In this document: one piece after another, positions 6,299 through 13,874 of the stretch
Layout: each line of letters begins with the position of its first letter
How positions within the stretch are numbered: the stretch's first letter is position 1
From: Candidatus Zixiibacteriota bacterium
GTDB taxonomy: Bacteria > Zixibacteria > MSB-5A5 > GN15 > JAAZOE01
Direction: 5' to 3'
Assembly: GCA_012797915.1 (NCBI GenBank)
Contig: JAAZOE010000151.1
Coordinates: 1 to 13,874 of the forward strand
Length of the DNA: 13,874 nucleotides
Notes under the pieces: generated by a model
What the model was told of the DNA's origin: nothing
Database searches by the model: none
Seen by the model: the letters and a program-made list of their open reading frames with translations, nothing else
Translations under genes and position numbers: made by a program

Positions 6299-9200
6299 AT
6301 GAACGTGACCAGCAATAATACCGCCCGGCGCTTTCTGCACCTGCTCCTCGTCCACGCCAGCCATTCGTCGCTCCGGGGAAACGTCGCTTCTCCGCGTCGA
6401 CGTACTCTCCGGACCGTCGGACGATTCGTCGCCCTGCTCTGCGGGATAATAATGTCGCTGGCGGCACGTGGTGTTGAGGCCGCCGCCATTGCCACGGCCC
6501 AGAGCGGCGACTGGAGCCTGGGTACAACCTGGGTCGGCGGGACGGTTCCGGGGACCGACGATGACGTTACCGTCGCCAGCGATCATGTGGTCATCGTCTC
6601 CACCGATGTGGCGGCAGCCACGGTTACCATCGCCTCTAATTCCGGCGTCACCAATGGCATTACCATCAATCCGGGAGCGCGGCTCAGCGTCTCCGGAGCC
6701 GTGACGATGACCGTGCCGACATCCGGCACGTCCACCATCAGCGTCGGCGCCGGAACGCTCCAGGCTGGAAGCATCACGATCCCCGGCAGCGCCACGGCCG
6801 GCCGAACCTGCGCCGTGACCATCGGGTCAGGGACGATTGATGTTACCGGGTCGGTCACCTTCACCGGAACGGCGGCCCAGGCTCAGTTTACCTCCACCGG
6901 GGCCGGTATGGTCAACATCGGCGGCAATTTCGAAAACGGCGGGACCCTTGCCACCGGCGGTACCGGTACCATCAACTTCAATGGCGGCGCAGCGCAAACG
7001 ATGGGCGCCTATACCACATACAACAACATCATGATCAGTAACGCCTCCGGCGGCGTTACTCTCACCGGTACCACCACCATCGGCGGTTCCCTCACCATAG
7101 CTTCCGGCACGTTCAGTATCGGCCCGTACACGACAACCGTCTCCGGATCTACTCTCGTCAGCGGCCGGTTGGCGGTCACCTCGACGACGGGAACGAAAAT
7201 TTTCACCGGCGACGTCACCATCGGTGCCGGGGGCGTTTGGGACAATACCTCCGGTAACGAAGCCATCGAGATCGGGGGAAGCCTCCTGAACGATGGCGTC
7301 TTTGATGCGGGCGCCGGCACCTATACGTTTTCCGGCGCGGCCAAAACCATCAGCGGCGGCAACCCCGTCAGTATTCCCAGACTCACCGTGAACGGAACGG
7401 TCACCAACGCCGGCGTTTTGAATGTCGGGACCACGCTGGCCGGCAGTGGTACTCTCACCAATGGTGTTTCCGCAACGCTTGAGATCGGCGGGACGGTGAG
7501 TATCACCACTCTGACGGCCGGGGCCAGCCCGAATACCGTCGTCTATACCGGCGCCGCGCAGACCGTGCGGGCCATTACCTACCATCACTTATCGTTGAGC
7601 GGCAGCGGCGCCAAGACCCTGACCAGTGTCGGAACCATTACCGGCAACCTGGCTCTCTCCGGAACCTGCACCGCCGCCACCGCCGTCGCGACCACGATCG
7701 GCGGGAACCTGATGGTTGGCGCGGGGACGACTTTCACCGCCGCCGGGTACAACCTCACCGTCACTGGAACGACTTCCGTCAGCGGCACTCTGGCCCATTC
7801 CTCCGCCACCGGGACCAAGACCTATAACGGACCGGTGACGATTGAACCGGGTGGTTCTTGGACGAATACCGGCAATTCGGCGATAACATTTCGGGGAGGT
7901 CTCGTTTTCAACGGCGCGACCTTCAGCTCCGGCACCGGCGTGTATACCTTCAGCACCAATCCCCAAACGATCGAAGGGGCCGGCGCGCTGACGATCGCCA
8001 ATGTGACCGTCACCGGGGTGACCCTGACGAACAATGCCCCCAACTTCACGATTGCGACCGCTCTGGCCGGAACGGGGGACTTGGTGCAGGGGGTCGGCGC
8101 CACTCTTTTCCTCGGTGGCGCCTCCACCATAACCACCCTCGACGCCACTGCCGATCTGAACACCGTCAATTACTCCGGAGCGGCGCAAACGGTGAAACCC
8201 ACCACCTATTACCATCTTGTGCTTGGCGGAAGCGGCATCAAGACGCTGACCAACGTCGGCACCATCTCCGGCGACCTCACGCTGACAGGGACCTGTTCCG
8301 CGACCACGGCCATCACCACTACCATCGGCGGGAGCTTGTTTGTCGGCGCGGGGACAACCCTCACCGTCGGCGGTTATGGCTTTACCGTTACCGGCCCCAC
8401 GTCGGTAAGCGGTACGCTGGCACATGCATCGTCGGCGGGCGCCAAAACCCATATCGGATCGGTCATCATCGAACCCGGCGGCGTCTGGACAAATGCCGGA
8501 AACTCCGCATTCACTCTCCGGGGAGGGTTGAGGCATAACGGGACCACCTTCACTTCCGGTACCGGCGTCTATACCTTCGCCCTTAATCCCCAGACCGTGG
8601 AAGGCGCGAGTCCCCTGACTATCAACAATCTGGCGGTCGATGGAATCCCGCTCACCAACAACTCGTCGAATCTGACGGTCTCTGCCGCCCTGAGCGGAAC
8701 CGGCCAACTGGTGCAGGAGATCGGCGCGACGCTGTTTATCGGTGGGACGTCGACTATCGCCGGGCTCGATGCCACGGCCAATCCCAATACGGTTGTCTAT
8801 GGCGGGGCCGATCAGGCAATCAAAGCCGTCGGGTACTACCATCTCACCCTGAGCGGAAGCGGGACCAAGACCCTGCCGGGTGAATCCCTGACCGTCTCCG
8901 GCGATTTCACCATCCTGGGGACTGCCGCGGCCGTCGCCGGGGCCGCCATCCATACCGTCGGTGATTTCACCATCGGTCCGACGGCCTCATTTGATGCCGG
9001 CGCGTTCATCCATGACCTGCAGGGAAGTTTCAGCAACAACCATACGTTTACGGCCTCGACCAGCGGTATGGTCTTCACCGGTTCAGGCGTACAAACCATC
9101 GGCGGGACCGCCGGCACAACCTTCAATGACCTGACCGTGAACAAGACCGGCGGGATCATCGGCCTCGCCGCCACCGTAACCATCGATGGGACACTGACGC

Positions 9201-11371
9201 TGGCCGGCGGCAATATCAGCACCGGCGGAAACGCCGTCGTGATTGCCGAAACGGGGAACGTATCGCGCACCAGCGGCCATGTGGTGGGCCATCTCCGGAA
9301 ATCCATCTCGACACTTTCGCCGTCGCAGATATTTGAAATCGGCGACGCCGGCAGTTACTGCCCGGTGACCGTCGTATTCTCAGGGGTAACCGCTGACGGT
9401 GCTCTGACTGCCTTGGTCACGGATGGAGATCACCCGGAGATTGCCGGTTCGACCCTCGACCCGCTCCAAAGCGTCAATAAATACTGGACTCTGACCAATG
9501 ATGGGATTGTCTTCGCCGACTATACCGCGGACTTCGGCTTCGCCGCCGATGATATCGACGCCGGGGCCAAAACCGACTCGCTGCTGGTGGGTCGCTCCGC
9601 CGCAGGCGTCTGGACCTGTCCGACCATCGGGACCAGGACATCCGTCAGCACCGAGGCAACAGGCCTGACCGGATTCGGCGACTTCGTGGTGGGCGAGGAC
9701 CTTCCGGAACCGCCGGTGCTGGCCGTGATCGGCCCGCAAACGGTGGCCGAAGGGGACACGCTGCTTCTTGATATCACTGCCACCGACCCGGACGGCGGCA
9801 ACCCGATACTGTCGGCGGAAAATCTGCCGACCAACGCCGTCTTCGACGACCATGGCGATGGTACCGGCGACCTGACGTTCACCCCCGGTTACACGCAGGC
9901 CGGAGCCTATGATGTCACCATCTTCGTCTCCGATGGTTCCATGATCGACAGCGAGATCGTGGCCATAATAGTCACCGCCGCCAATGGCGCCCCAATATTG
10001 ACGGCCGCCGATTCCCTGGTGGTGGCCGAGGGAGATACCCTGACAGTCAACATCGGCGCGATTGATCCCGATGGCGATCCCATTACGCTGACGGCCGAAA
10101 ACCTCCCGTCCAATGCCGCCTTAGTCGACCACGGTGATGGGACCGGGAGTTTCACCTTTTATCCCGACTTTACCCAGGCTGGCGAATATGCCGTCACCTT
10201 CATGGCTTCCGACGGCCTCCTGGCTGACAGTGAGGATGTGGTTCTCACCGTAACCGCGGCCAATCAACTGCCGGTTCTGGCGGCCATCGGGCCGCAGACG
10301 GTCGCTGAGGGGGATACGCTGAACATCGTTGTTACCGCCAATGATCCTGACGGCACGATTCCGATGTTGACCGCATCGACGTTACCGTCTCACGCCGCTT
10401 TCCTGGATAATGGAGACGGAACCGGAACGTTCGTCTTCACCCCCGATTTCGACCAGGCCGGGGTGGTGTACATCACCTTCTATGCCTCCGATGGCTGGGC
10501 GATCGATTCCGAACAGGTCATGATTACCATAACCGGCGTCAACCGGCCGCCGGTCCTGGCCGCGGTTGGACCGCAATCGGTGGTCGAAGGGGATACCCTG
10601 ATCATTGACATTGCCGCAACCGACCCTGATGCCGACAGCCTGGCTTTATCTGCAGAAAACCTGCCGGCGAATGCCGCCTTCACCGCCCACGGCGATGGCA
10701 CCGGTCGCCTGATGTTCACTCCGGCCATCGCACAAATCGGCGTATTCACCGTTTCTTTCATGGCCTCCGATGATATCTTGGCCGACAGCGAAGCAGTGGA
10801 CATCACGGTGGCCGTACATGCGCCGGTCATTATCACCGGAAATGTCCTCCTGCCGGGCACGGTGGTGAGTTATGTCATCGATTCCATCGAAACCGTCATC
10901 GCCGATTGGAGCGGCATCTATACCATCAGCGTCCCGTATGGCTGGAGCGGCGCGGTGACCCCGACCATGACCGGATATACTTTCACCCCGGCCGATCGAA
11001 ATTACACGGCGGTCCTGTCCGATCAGATCAATCAGGACTTCATGCCCTCCATCGCCACGGATGTCGATGATGAAACCGGCGATCCCCTTCCCGACCGGTT
11101 CGCCGTGGCCCAGAACCATCCCAACCCGTTCAATCCGTCGACCGTGATCGAGTATGCCGTGCCGAAGCAGGCCCGGGTGACCATCGCCGTCTTCGATGTG
11201 CTGGGTCGCTGGGTGCGGACGCTGGTGGATGATGTCCAGCCTGCCGGATGGCATCAGGTCGTTTGGGACGGCGCCGATCAGGCCGGAAGCGGCATCTCGA
11301 CCGGGATATATTTCTATCGGCTCCAGGCGGATGGGTATACGCAGACGAGGAAGATGGTACTGATGAAGTAA
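6299..11371 (+). CDS. Giant secreted modular repeat protein with FlgD-Ig / T9SS-type C-terminal sorting domain
   Basis: A 1690-residue protein, probably exported and displayed on or released from the cell surface. The ATG at 6299 is preferred over in-frame ATGs at 6248 and 6251 because GGGGTGA lies four bases before it. Residues 1-40 are an unusually long basic n-region, 41-58 the hydrophobic core (GRFVALLCGIIMSLAARG) and cleavage is likely near VEAAA (59-63). Residues 66-100 form a SGDWSLGTTW module typical of secreted FCB proteins. About 100-985 are beta-helix-like G/T/S-rich repeats, including two 209-residue units starting at 379 and 588 and a partial one at 797. A linker module spans 988-1135. 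Four Ig/cadherin-like repeats (PVLxxIGPQTVAEGDTL) span 1139-1508. A carboxypeptidase-regulatory-like module (VPYGWSGAVTP) spans about 1509-1590, and the last 90 residues hold NHPNPFNPST and end GIYFYRLQADG...KMVLMK. No enzyme domain was seen; an adhesin or surface-layer role is inference. Confidence 0.93.
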   Translation: MNVTSNNTARRFLHLLLVHASHSSLRGNVASPRRRTLRTVGRFVALLCGIIMSLAARGVEAAAIATAQSGDWSLGTTWVGGTVPGTDDDVTVASDHVVIVSTDVAAATVTIASNSGVTNGITINPGARLSVSGAVTMTVPTSGTSTISVGAGTLQAGSITIPGSATAGRTCAVTIGSGTIDVTGSVTFTGTAAQAQFTSTGAGMVNIGGNFENGGTLATGGTGTINFNGGAAQTMGAYTTYNNIMISNASGGVTLTGTTTIGGSLTIASGTFSIGPYTTTVSGSTLVSGRLAVTSTTGTKIFTGDVTIGAGGVWDNTSGNEAIEIGGSLLNDGVFDAGAGTYTFSGAAKTISGGNPVSIPRLTVNGTVTNAGVLNVGTTLAGSGTLTNGVSATLEIGGTVSITTLTAGASPNTVVYTGAAQTVRAITYHHLSLSGSGAKTLTSVGTITGNLALSGTCTAATAVATTIGGNLMVGAGTTFTAAGYNLTVTGTTSVSGTLAHSSATGTKTYNGPVTIEPGGSWTNTGNSAITFRGGLVFNGATFSSGTGVYTFSTNPQTIEGAGALTIANVTVTGVTLTNNAPNFTIATALAGTGDLVQGVGATLFLGGASTITTLDATADLNTVNYSGAAQTVKPTTYYHLVLGGSGIKTLTNVGTISGDLTLTGTCSATTAITTTIGGSLFVGAGTTLTVGGYGFTVTGPTSVSGTLAHASSAGAKTHIGSVIIEPGGVWTNAGNSAFTLRGGLRHNGTTFTSGTGVYTFALNPQTVEGASPLTINNLAVDGIPLTNNSSNLTVSAALSGTGQLVQEIGATLFIGGTSTIAGLDATANPNTVVYGGADQAIKAVGYYHLTLSGSGTKTLPGESLTVSGDFTILGTAAAVAGAAIHTVGDFTIGPTASFDAGAFIHDLQGSFSNNHTFTASTSGMVFTGSGVQTIGGTAGTTFNDLTVNKTGGIIGLAATVTIDGTLTLAGGNISTGGNAVVIAETGNVSRTSGHVVGHLRKSISTLSPSQIFEIGDAGSYCPVTVVFSGVTADGALTALVTDGDHPEIAGSTLDPLQSVNKYWTLTNDGIVFADYTADFGFAADDIDAGAKTDSLLVGRSAAGVWTCPTIGTRTSVSTEATGLTGFGDFVVGEDLPEPPVLAVIGPQTVAEGDTLLLDITATDPDGGNPILSAENLPTNAVFDDHGDGTGDLTFTPGYTQAGAYDVTIFVSDGSMIDSEIVAIIVTAANGAPILTAADSLVVAEGDTLTVNIGAIDPDGDPITLTAENLPSNAALVDHGDGTGSFTFYPDFTQAGEYAVTFMASDGLLADSEDVVLTVTAANQLPVLAAIGPQTVAEGDTLNIVVTANDPDGTIPMLTASTLPSHAAFLDNGDGTGTFVFTPDFDQAGVVYITFYASDGWAIDSEQVMITITGVNRPPVLAAVGPQSVVEGDTLIIDIAATDPDADSLALSAENLPANAAFTAHGDGTGRLMFTPAIAQIGVFTVSFMASDDILADSEAVDITVAVHAPVIITGNVLLPGTVVSYVIDSIETVIADWSGIYTISVPYGWSGAVTPTMTGYTFTPADRNYTAVLSDQINQDFMPSIATDVDDETGDPLPDRFAVAQNHPNPFNPSTVIEYAVPKQARVTIAVFDVLGRWVRTLVDDVQPAGWHQVVWDGADQAGSGISTGIYFYRLQADGYTQTRKMVLMK
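7433..8059 (+). repeat. Long tandem repeat, unit A (627 bp, 209 residues)
   Basis: First full unit of a long in-frame repeat in the giant protein (residues 379-587), beginning TLAGSGTLT. Landmarks shared with the next unit are GAAQTV, GSGxKTL, TIGGxL, VGAGTT, SVSGTLAH, TIEPGG/IIEPGG, WTNxGNSA, FxSGTGVYTF and NPQTxEGA. The region just before it (about 7080-7432) resembles only the second half of the unit. Confidence 0.85.
8060..8686 (+). repeat. Long tandem repeat, unit B (627 bp, 209 residues)
   Basis: Second full unit (residues 588-796), beginning ALAGTGDLV and exactly as long as unit A. By hand count 39 of the first 63 residues are identical between the two, while many codons differ, so the duplication is not recent. 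The equal length shows selection against indels, as expected for a beta-helix whose rungs must stay in register (inference). Confidence 0.85.
8687..8880 (+). repeat. Long tandem repeat, partial unit C
   Basis: This stretch (from residue 797, beginning ALSGTGQLV) follows the first third of units A and B up to SGSGTKTLPG, then diverges into related but different G/T-rich strands. The array is therefore about half a unit, two full units and a third of a unit. Confidence 0.75.
9713..10822 (+). repeat. Four tandem Ig/cadherin-like repeats (279, 279, 279 and 273 bp)
   Basis: Units start at 9713, 9992, 10271 and 10550. Each begins PVL or PIL, followed by AEGDTL (VEGDTL in the last), then TDPDG-like calcium-site-like acidic turns, HGDGTG or NGDGTG, a TF(x)PD/TPG strand, and ends with SDG...DSE and a short linker. 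They resemble the putative Ig / cadherin-like modules often found before the sorting domain of secreted proteins. Three units are identical in length and the last is two residues shorter. Confidence 0.88.
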
Positions 11372-11397
11372 CCGTCCACACGATGGCCGATTATTCA

Positions 11398-11428
11398 GGG
11401 GCCGGTTCAATACCGGCCCCTTTCATTT
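11398..11428 (+). terminator. Rho-independent terminator after the giant protein gene, possibly shared
   Basis: A perfect nine-bp GC-rich stem, GGGGCCGGT (11398-11406) and ACCGGCCCC (11412-11420), with loop TCAAT is followed by TTTCATTT. It starts 27 bases after the TAA of the giant protein. The convergent acetyltransferase gene ends 13 bases to the right, so the same hairpin may stop transcripts from both sides, though on the minus strand the following sequence is less T-rich. Confidence 0.85.
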
Positions 11429-11440
11429 GAGATCCCGCCT

Positions 11441-11953
11441 TTACCGGGTTTCCTGTCCGACCATCCGTCCCCGACGCCAAAGGATGACCGGGCCGTCTTC
11501 GGAATCGACCCGCGTGCCGGTGCGGACAAAGGAAGCCTTCTCCAAGACTCGTTGCGAGGCGATGTTCCAAACCGCGGTTTCGGCGGTGATAGCGGTGACT
11601 TCGGGTCTGGAAAAACCTTCGGCCACGAGCCGTTCCACTCCCCGGGTGGCATAATTGCGGCCGCGGTACCCTTCCGCGACGCCGCAGCCGATTTCGATGG
11701 CGCCATCCTGCGGGGAATGCTTCAGACACCCGGAACCGATGATCCGGTTTACGGATGAAAGCAAAAAGAGCCGGGGCGCGCACCAGAACCAGAGTTCGCC
11801 GGCGCGGAATCGCTCCAGCGCGGACGTGAATACGATTTCCGGATGCCAGGCCTCGGACACGGCCTCGAAATCGCGAAACCGGGACGCCCCCGGAAGGGCC
11901 AGCGCCTGCTCCACCTCATCCGGTTCCATCATGATCAATTCGATGGGCAACAT
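11441..11953 (-). CDS. GNAT family N-acetyltransferase
   Basis: A protein of about 170 residues of the RimJ/RimL-like GNAT group, which transfers an acetyl group from acetyl-CoA to an amine. The acetyl-CoA loop is visible as YRGRNYATRG (about 96-105); the usual Gly of the R-x-x-G-x-A motif is Asn here. A family-typical NIASQRVLEKASF follows (about 130-142), equivalent to the common N-x-x-S-x-x-VLEK-x-GF. The ATG at 11953 is chosen because GAGGAG lies just before it; an ATG at 11968 and a TTG at 11989 are alternatives adding 5 or 12 residues. It follows the radical SAM gene by about 40 bases on the same strand, so the two are probably co-transcribed. It could acetylate a peptide product of that locus, or be an unrelated housekeeping or resistance enzyme; the substrate cannot be read from the sequence. 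Confidence 0.88.
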   Translation of the reverse strand: MLPIELIMMEPDEVEQALALPGASRFRDFEAVSEAWHPEIVFTSALERFRAGELWFWCAPRLFLLSSVNRIIGSGCLKHSPQDGAIEIGCGVAEGYRGRNYATRGVERLVAEGFSRPEVTAITAETAVWNIASQRVLEKASFVRTGTRVDSEDGPVILWRRGRMVGQETR

Positions 11954-11956
11954 CCG

Positions 11957-11962
11957 CTCCTC
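11957..11962 (-). promoter_or_regulatory. Ribosome binding site of the acetyltransferase gene
   Basis: GAGGAG on the minus strand, three bases before the ATG at 11953 (five bases counting from the GAGG core). The spacing is short but it is the only purine-rich site near the possible starts, which favours 11953 over 11968 and 11989. Confidence 0.5.
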
Positions 11963-11993
11963 TGTCATGGGGGCCATGTGGCCGCGCAACGAT

Positions 11994-13874
11994 TCACTCC
12001 GCGGATCGAACCTTAAGGCGGTCGATCTGATATCGCATCAGGCGCATCCGCTCAAGGTAGGACATCAGCCTATCTTCATCGGATGCGTTTGCCGAAGAAT
12101 CATCCAAATCTTCCGGCGACATTCGCACCGCGATGTTGATGAATTTATCGTCCAGTTCAACCACCAATTTCTTGGACACCAGATCGGATACGGATCGTTC
12201 CCAATCGCTTCCCTGCAACGCCGGGTTCTCCTGCAACGACCGACGAGTCGCGCCGCAGTCGCAGGCCAGAAACACGAGCCGCTCGACTCCTTCCAGTCTC
12301 TGCCGGGCTTCGGCCGCGCACCCCCGCGTATCGTAGATGTTCACACCGTCATCCCGGTCGATATACAGCAGGGCGGCCTCGCCGGCGGCGTTCTGCCACG
12401 AGGCAATGGCCGATTTCAGGGCAGCGACAGCCTCCTCCGGTACGACATGATCCCGGTAATCGTAGGTGAAATAGTAGGCCATCCGAGAAAGCGCTTCCTC
12501 CTCGAACGGGAAAACGAACCCGTACGTGGGATACGGCCGGACGTTGGCCAGGCCGAACAGGTCGGGATTCGTCTGCATCGGACTGAACCGGTCCAAGCGG
12601 ACCCGATGGCAACCGATCGACGGCGCCTGCAGATGACTGATCAGCGGCGCCATGGCGGCCATCTCCAGGAATTCGGCGGCGGTCTCTCCGGCGAAACCAT
12701 ACAGAATATTCCACAGCACGCCGACTCCGCACTCGGCCGCGTATTTTAGCAGCAGGATATTCTGAGCGGCCGTAACCCCCTTCTGCATCCGGCGCAATGA
12801 CCGGGTGTTCAGGCTTTCGATGCCCGGCTGAATCCAGAGTATCCCGGCCGCTTGCAGAAGCCGAACCTGAGGTCGGGTGAGGGTCGGCCGGGTTTCGAAA
12901 AACAACATCAACCCGTGATCGATCTCCGCCATCTGCGGCAACAGGCTCCGGAAATACCGGTGGTCCAGGACGCAGTCGACCGAATAGACCGACTTGGTAT
13001 CGTACGCCATCAACGCCCGGAGTTCGGCCAGGGCTCGGTCGGGAGACTTGCTCCGGAACCGCAGTCCCTGCCCGTTGAGTCCGCAGAATATACAGTGCTC
13101 GCGGGCCCCGTACCAGCATCCCCGGCTGGTCTGCCACGGCAGCGCCTGCGGAATCGACCCGAACCCCGCCTGTTTCAACTCATCCGCCCACCCGTGAAAA
13201 TCCGGCGTCGGCAGGTCATCCATCTTCTCGACTGGCTCCGGCCTCAGGCCGTTGACTACCGTTTCGCCGTTCCGGTCGCGCCAGGCCAGCCCGGCGATAC
13301 CGTTGAATGATTCCGCGCCGGCATCCATCCGTTCGAGCAGACTTGCGATCAGCCGTTCCCCTTCTCCCAGACAGACGAAATCGACTTGCGGGAACCGGTG
13401 ATGCAATTCCACTCCCATGTCGGCCTCGCAGTTGGCGCCGCCGAGGATAATCCGGGTTGAAGGAAATTGCTCTTTGATACGGCGGGCGAGAGCCAGGCAG
13501 GCGGTCGTCTGTTGGAACGTCGTGCTCAGGCCCACCAGATCGTAGGCCGTCCAGTCGACCGTATCCGCCAATTCCTGCAGAAATCCCTGTGCCTGCGCTT
13601 CCAGACGGCCGGCATCTTTCCGAAGCCAGTCCGGCAACGCCGTGTACCCGCCGGTGGAGGTGTTGATATGGGCATCGAGGTTCTGCAACCGGTCGAGATA
13701 ATCGATTTCCCGGTCGAAGGCGGCGGAGGCAAACAGGTATTCACCGAACAGGCACTCCGGCGGAAGATTGCGGCAGATGACTTCGTAGGTTTCCAGGCCG
13801 ATGCGCCGGGCGAACGGAATATTGGCATAGGTCAACCGGCAGGTGTGACCGGCCTGTTCGATGACTCCCTGAAG
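11994..13874 (-). CDS. B12-binding radical SAM protein, RiPP-maturation C-methyltransferase family (N-terminus cut off)
   Basis: A cobalamin-dependent radical SAM enzyme matching, by recalled sequence features, the family annotated as RiPP maturation radical SAM C-methyltransferase (TIGR03975). Such enzymes methylate unactivated carbons in ribosomally made peptides. Numbered from the TTG at 13835, residues 1-200 are the B12-binding region, with LSTTFQQT (103-110) and LGGANCEADMG (131-141). The [4Fe-4S] motif is C240-x7-C248-x2-C251 within SRGCWYGAREHCIFCGLNG, followed by RFRSKSPDRALAELR (259-273) and IQPGIESLNTRSLRRMQKG (335-353), all family hallmarks. The C-terminal part (about 488-571, LLYIDRDDGVNIYDTR) is the accessory domain of this family. 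The frame is open to the window edge and adds LQGVIEQAGHTCR before the TTG, so the true start lies outside. An acetyltransferase follows after about 40 bases. No precursor gene is visible in the window. Confidence 0.9.
   Translation of the reverse strand, partial: LQGVIEQAGHTCRLTYANIPFARRIGLETYEVICRNLPPECLFGEYLFASAAFDREIDYLDRLQNLDAHINTSTGGYTALPDWLRKDAGRLEAQAQGFLQELADTVDWTAYDLVGLSTTFQQTTACLALARRIKEQFPSTRIILGGANCEADMGVELHHRFPQVDFVCLGEGERLIASLLERMDAGAESFNGIAGLAWRDRNGETVVNGLRPEPVEKMDDLPTPDFHGWADELKQAGFGSIPQALPWQTSRGCWYGAREHCIFCGLNGQGLRFRSKSPDRALAELRALMAYDTKSVYSVDCVLDHRYFRSLLPQMAEIDHGLMLFFETRPTLTRPQVRLLQAAGILWIQPGIESLNTRSLRRMQKGVTAAQNILLLKYAAECGVGVLWNILYGFAGETAAEFLEMAAMAPLISHLQAPSIGCHRVRLDRFSPMQTNPDLFGLANVRPYPTYGFVFPFEEEALSRMAYYFTYDYRDHVVPEEAVAALKSAIASWQNAAGEAALLYIDRDDGVNIYDTRGCAAEARQRLEGVERLVFLACDCGATRRSLQENPALQGSDWERSVSDLVSKKLVVELDDKFINIAVRMSPEDLDDSSANASDEDRLMSYLERMRLMRYQIDRLKVRSAE

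Noticed and set aside
7589..8953. A 454-codon open frame on the minus strand opposite the long repeats
   Set aside because: It mirrors the G/T/S-rich repeat region of the giant protein, gives a low-complexity Gly/Arg/Asp-rich product and has no recognisable domain; GC-rich repetitive coding DNA often leaves such open antisense frames.
11655..12749. A 364-codon open frame on the plus strand opposite the acetyltransferase and radical SAM genes
   Set aside because: Both genes on the other strand have clear family motifs across this whole span, and the plus-strand product has no recognisable feature.

Overview
The window is GC-rich and densely coded, and looks like a chromosomal piece of an uncultured Gram-negative bacterium of the FCB superphylum or a neighbouring candidate phylum (Zixibacteria, Latescibacterota, KSB1, Marinimicrobia or similar). 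The main clue is the C-terminus of the giant secreted protein, a FlgD-Ig / T9SS type A-like sorting module with the HPNPFNPST motif. A response regulator of the type often found beside MacAB-like exporters in this part of the tree agrees with this. The taxonomy is inferred from recalled families, not from a search.

Left part (1-5875, all minus strand, read right to left): one operon. It encodes a membrane-anchored MacA/HlyD-type adaptor (4628-5875), a LolD/MacB-type ATPase (3915-4580), two different MacB/FtsX-type permeases (2669-3904 and 1455-2672, joined by an ATGA overlap), an NtrC-type sigma-54 response regulator (39-1403), and the first 14 codons of a further gene (1-42, again an ATGA overlap) that is probably the partner sensor kinase. 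Together they would form a split MacAB-like envelope exporter that carries its own two-component control. No TolC-type outer membrane channel is in the window.

Middle (5876-6298): a 423-base divergent regulatory region. It has a perfect 15-base palindrome, six copies of the pentamer GGACA/TGTCC, and, just before the plus-strand gene, a run of inverted repeats ending in a small hairpin plus five T. This looks like a transcription attenuator or riboswitch-like leader of no class I recognise.

Right of it (6299-11371, plus strand): one 1690-residue secreted modular protein. It has a long signal peptide, a beta-helix-like region with two tandem repeats of exactly 627 bp plus partial units on each side, a linker module, four Ig/cadherin-like repeats of 279, 279, 279 and 273 bp, a carboxypeptidase-regulatory-like module and the sorting domain. 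A strong hairpin terminator follows.

Right end (11441-13874, minus strand): a GNAT acetyltransferase and, immediately upstream of it, a B12-dependent radical SAM protein of the RiPP-maturation C-methyltransferase family. The latter is cut by the window edge: its reading frame is open to base 13874. The RiPP precursor, if there is one, must lie outside. This pair is the most likely edge of an undescribed biosynthetic locus. No tRNA, rRNA, CRISPR array or insertion sequence was seen.
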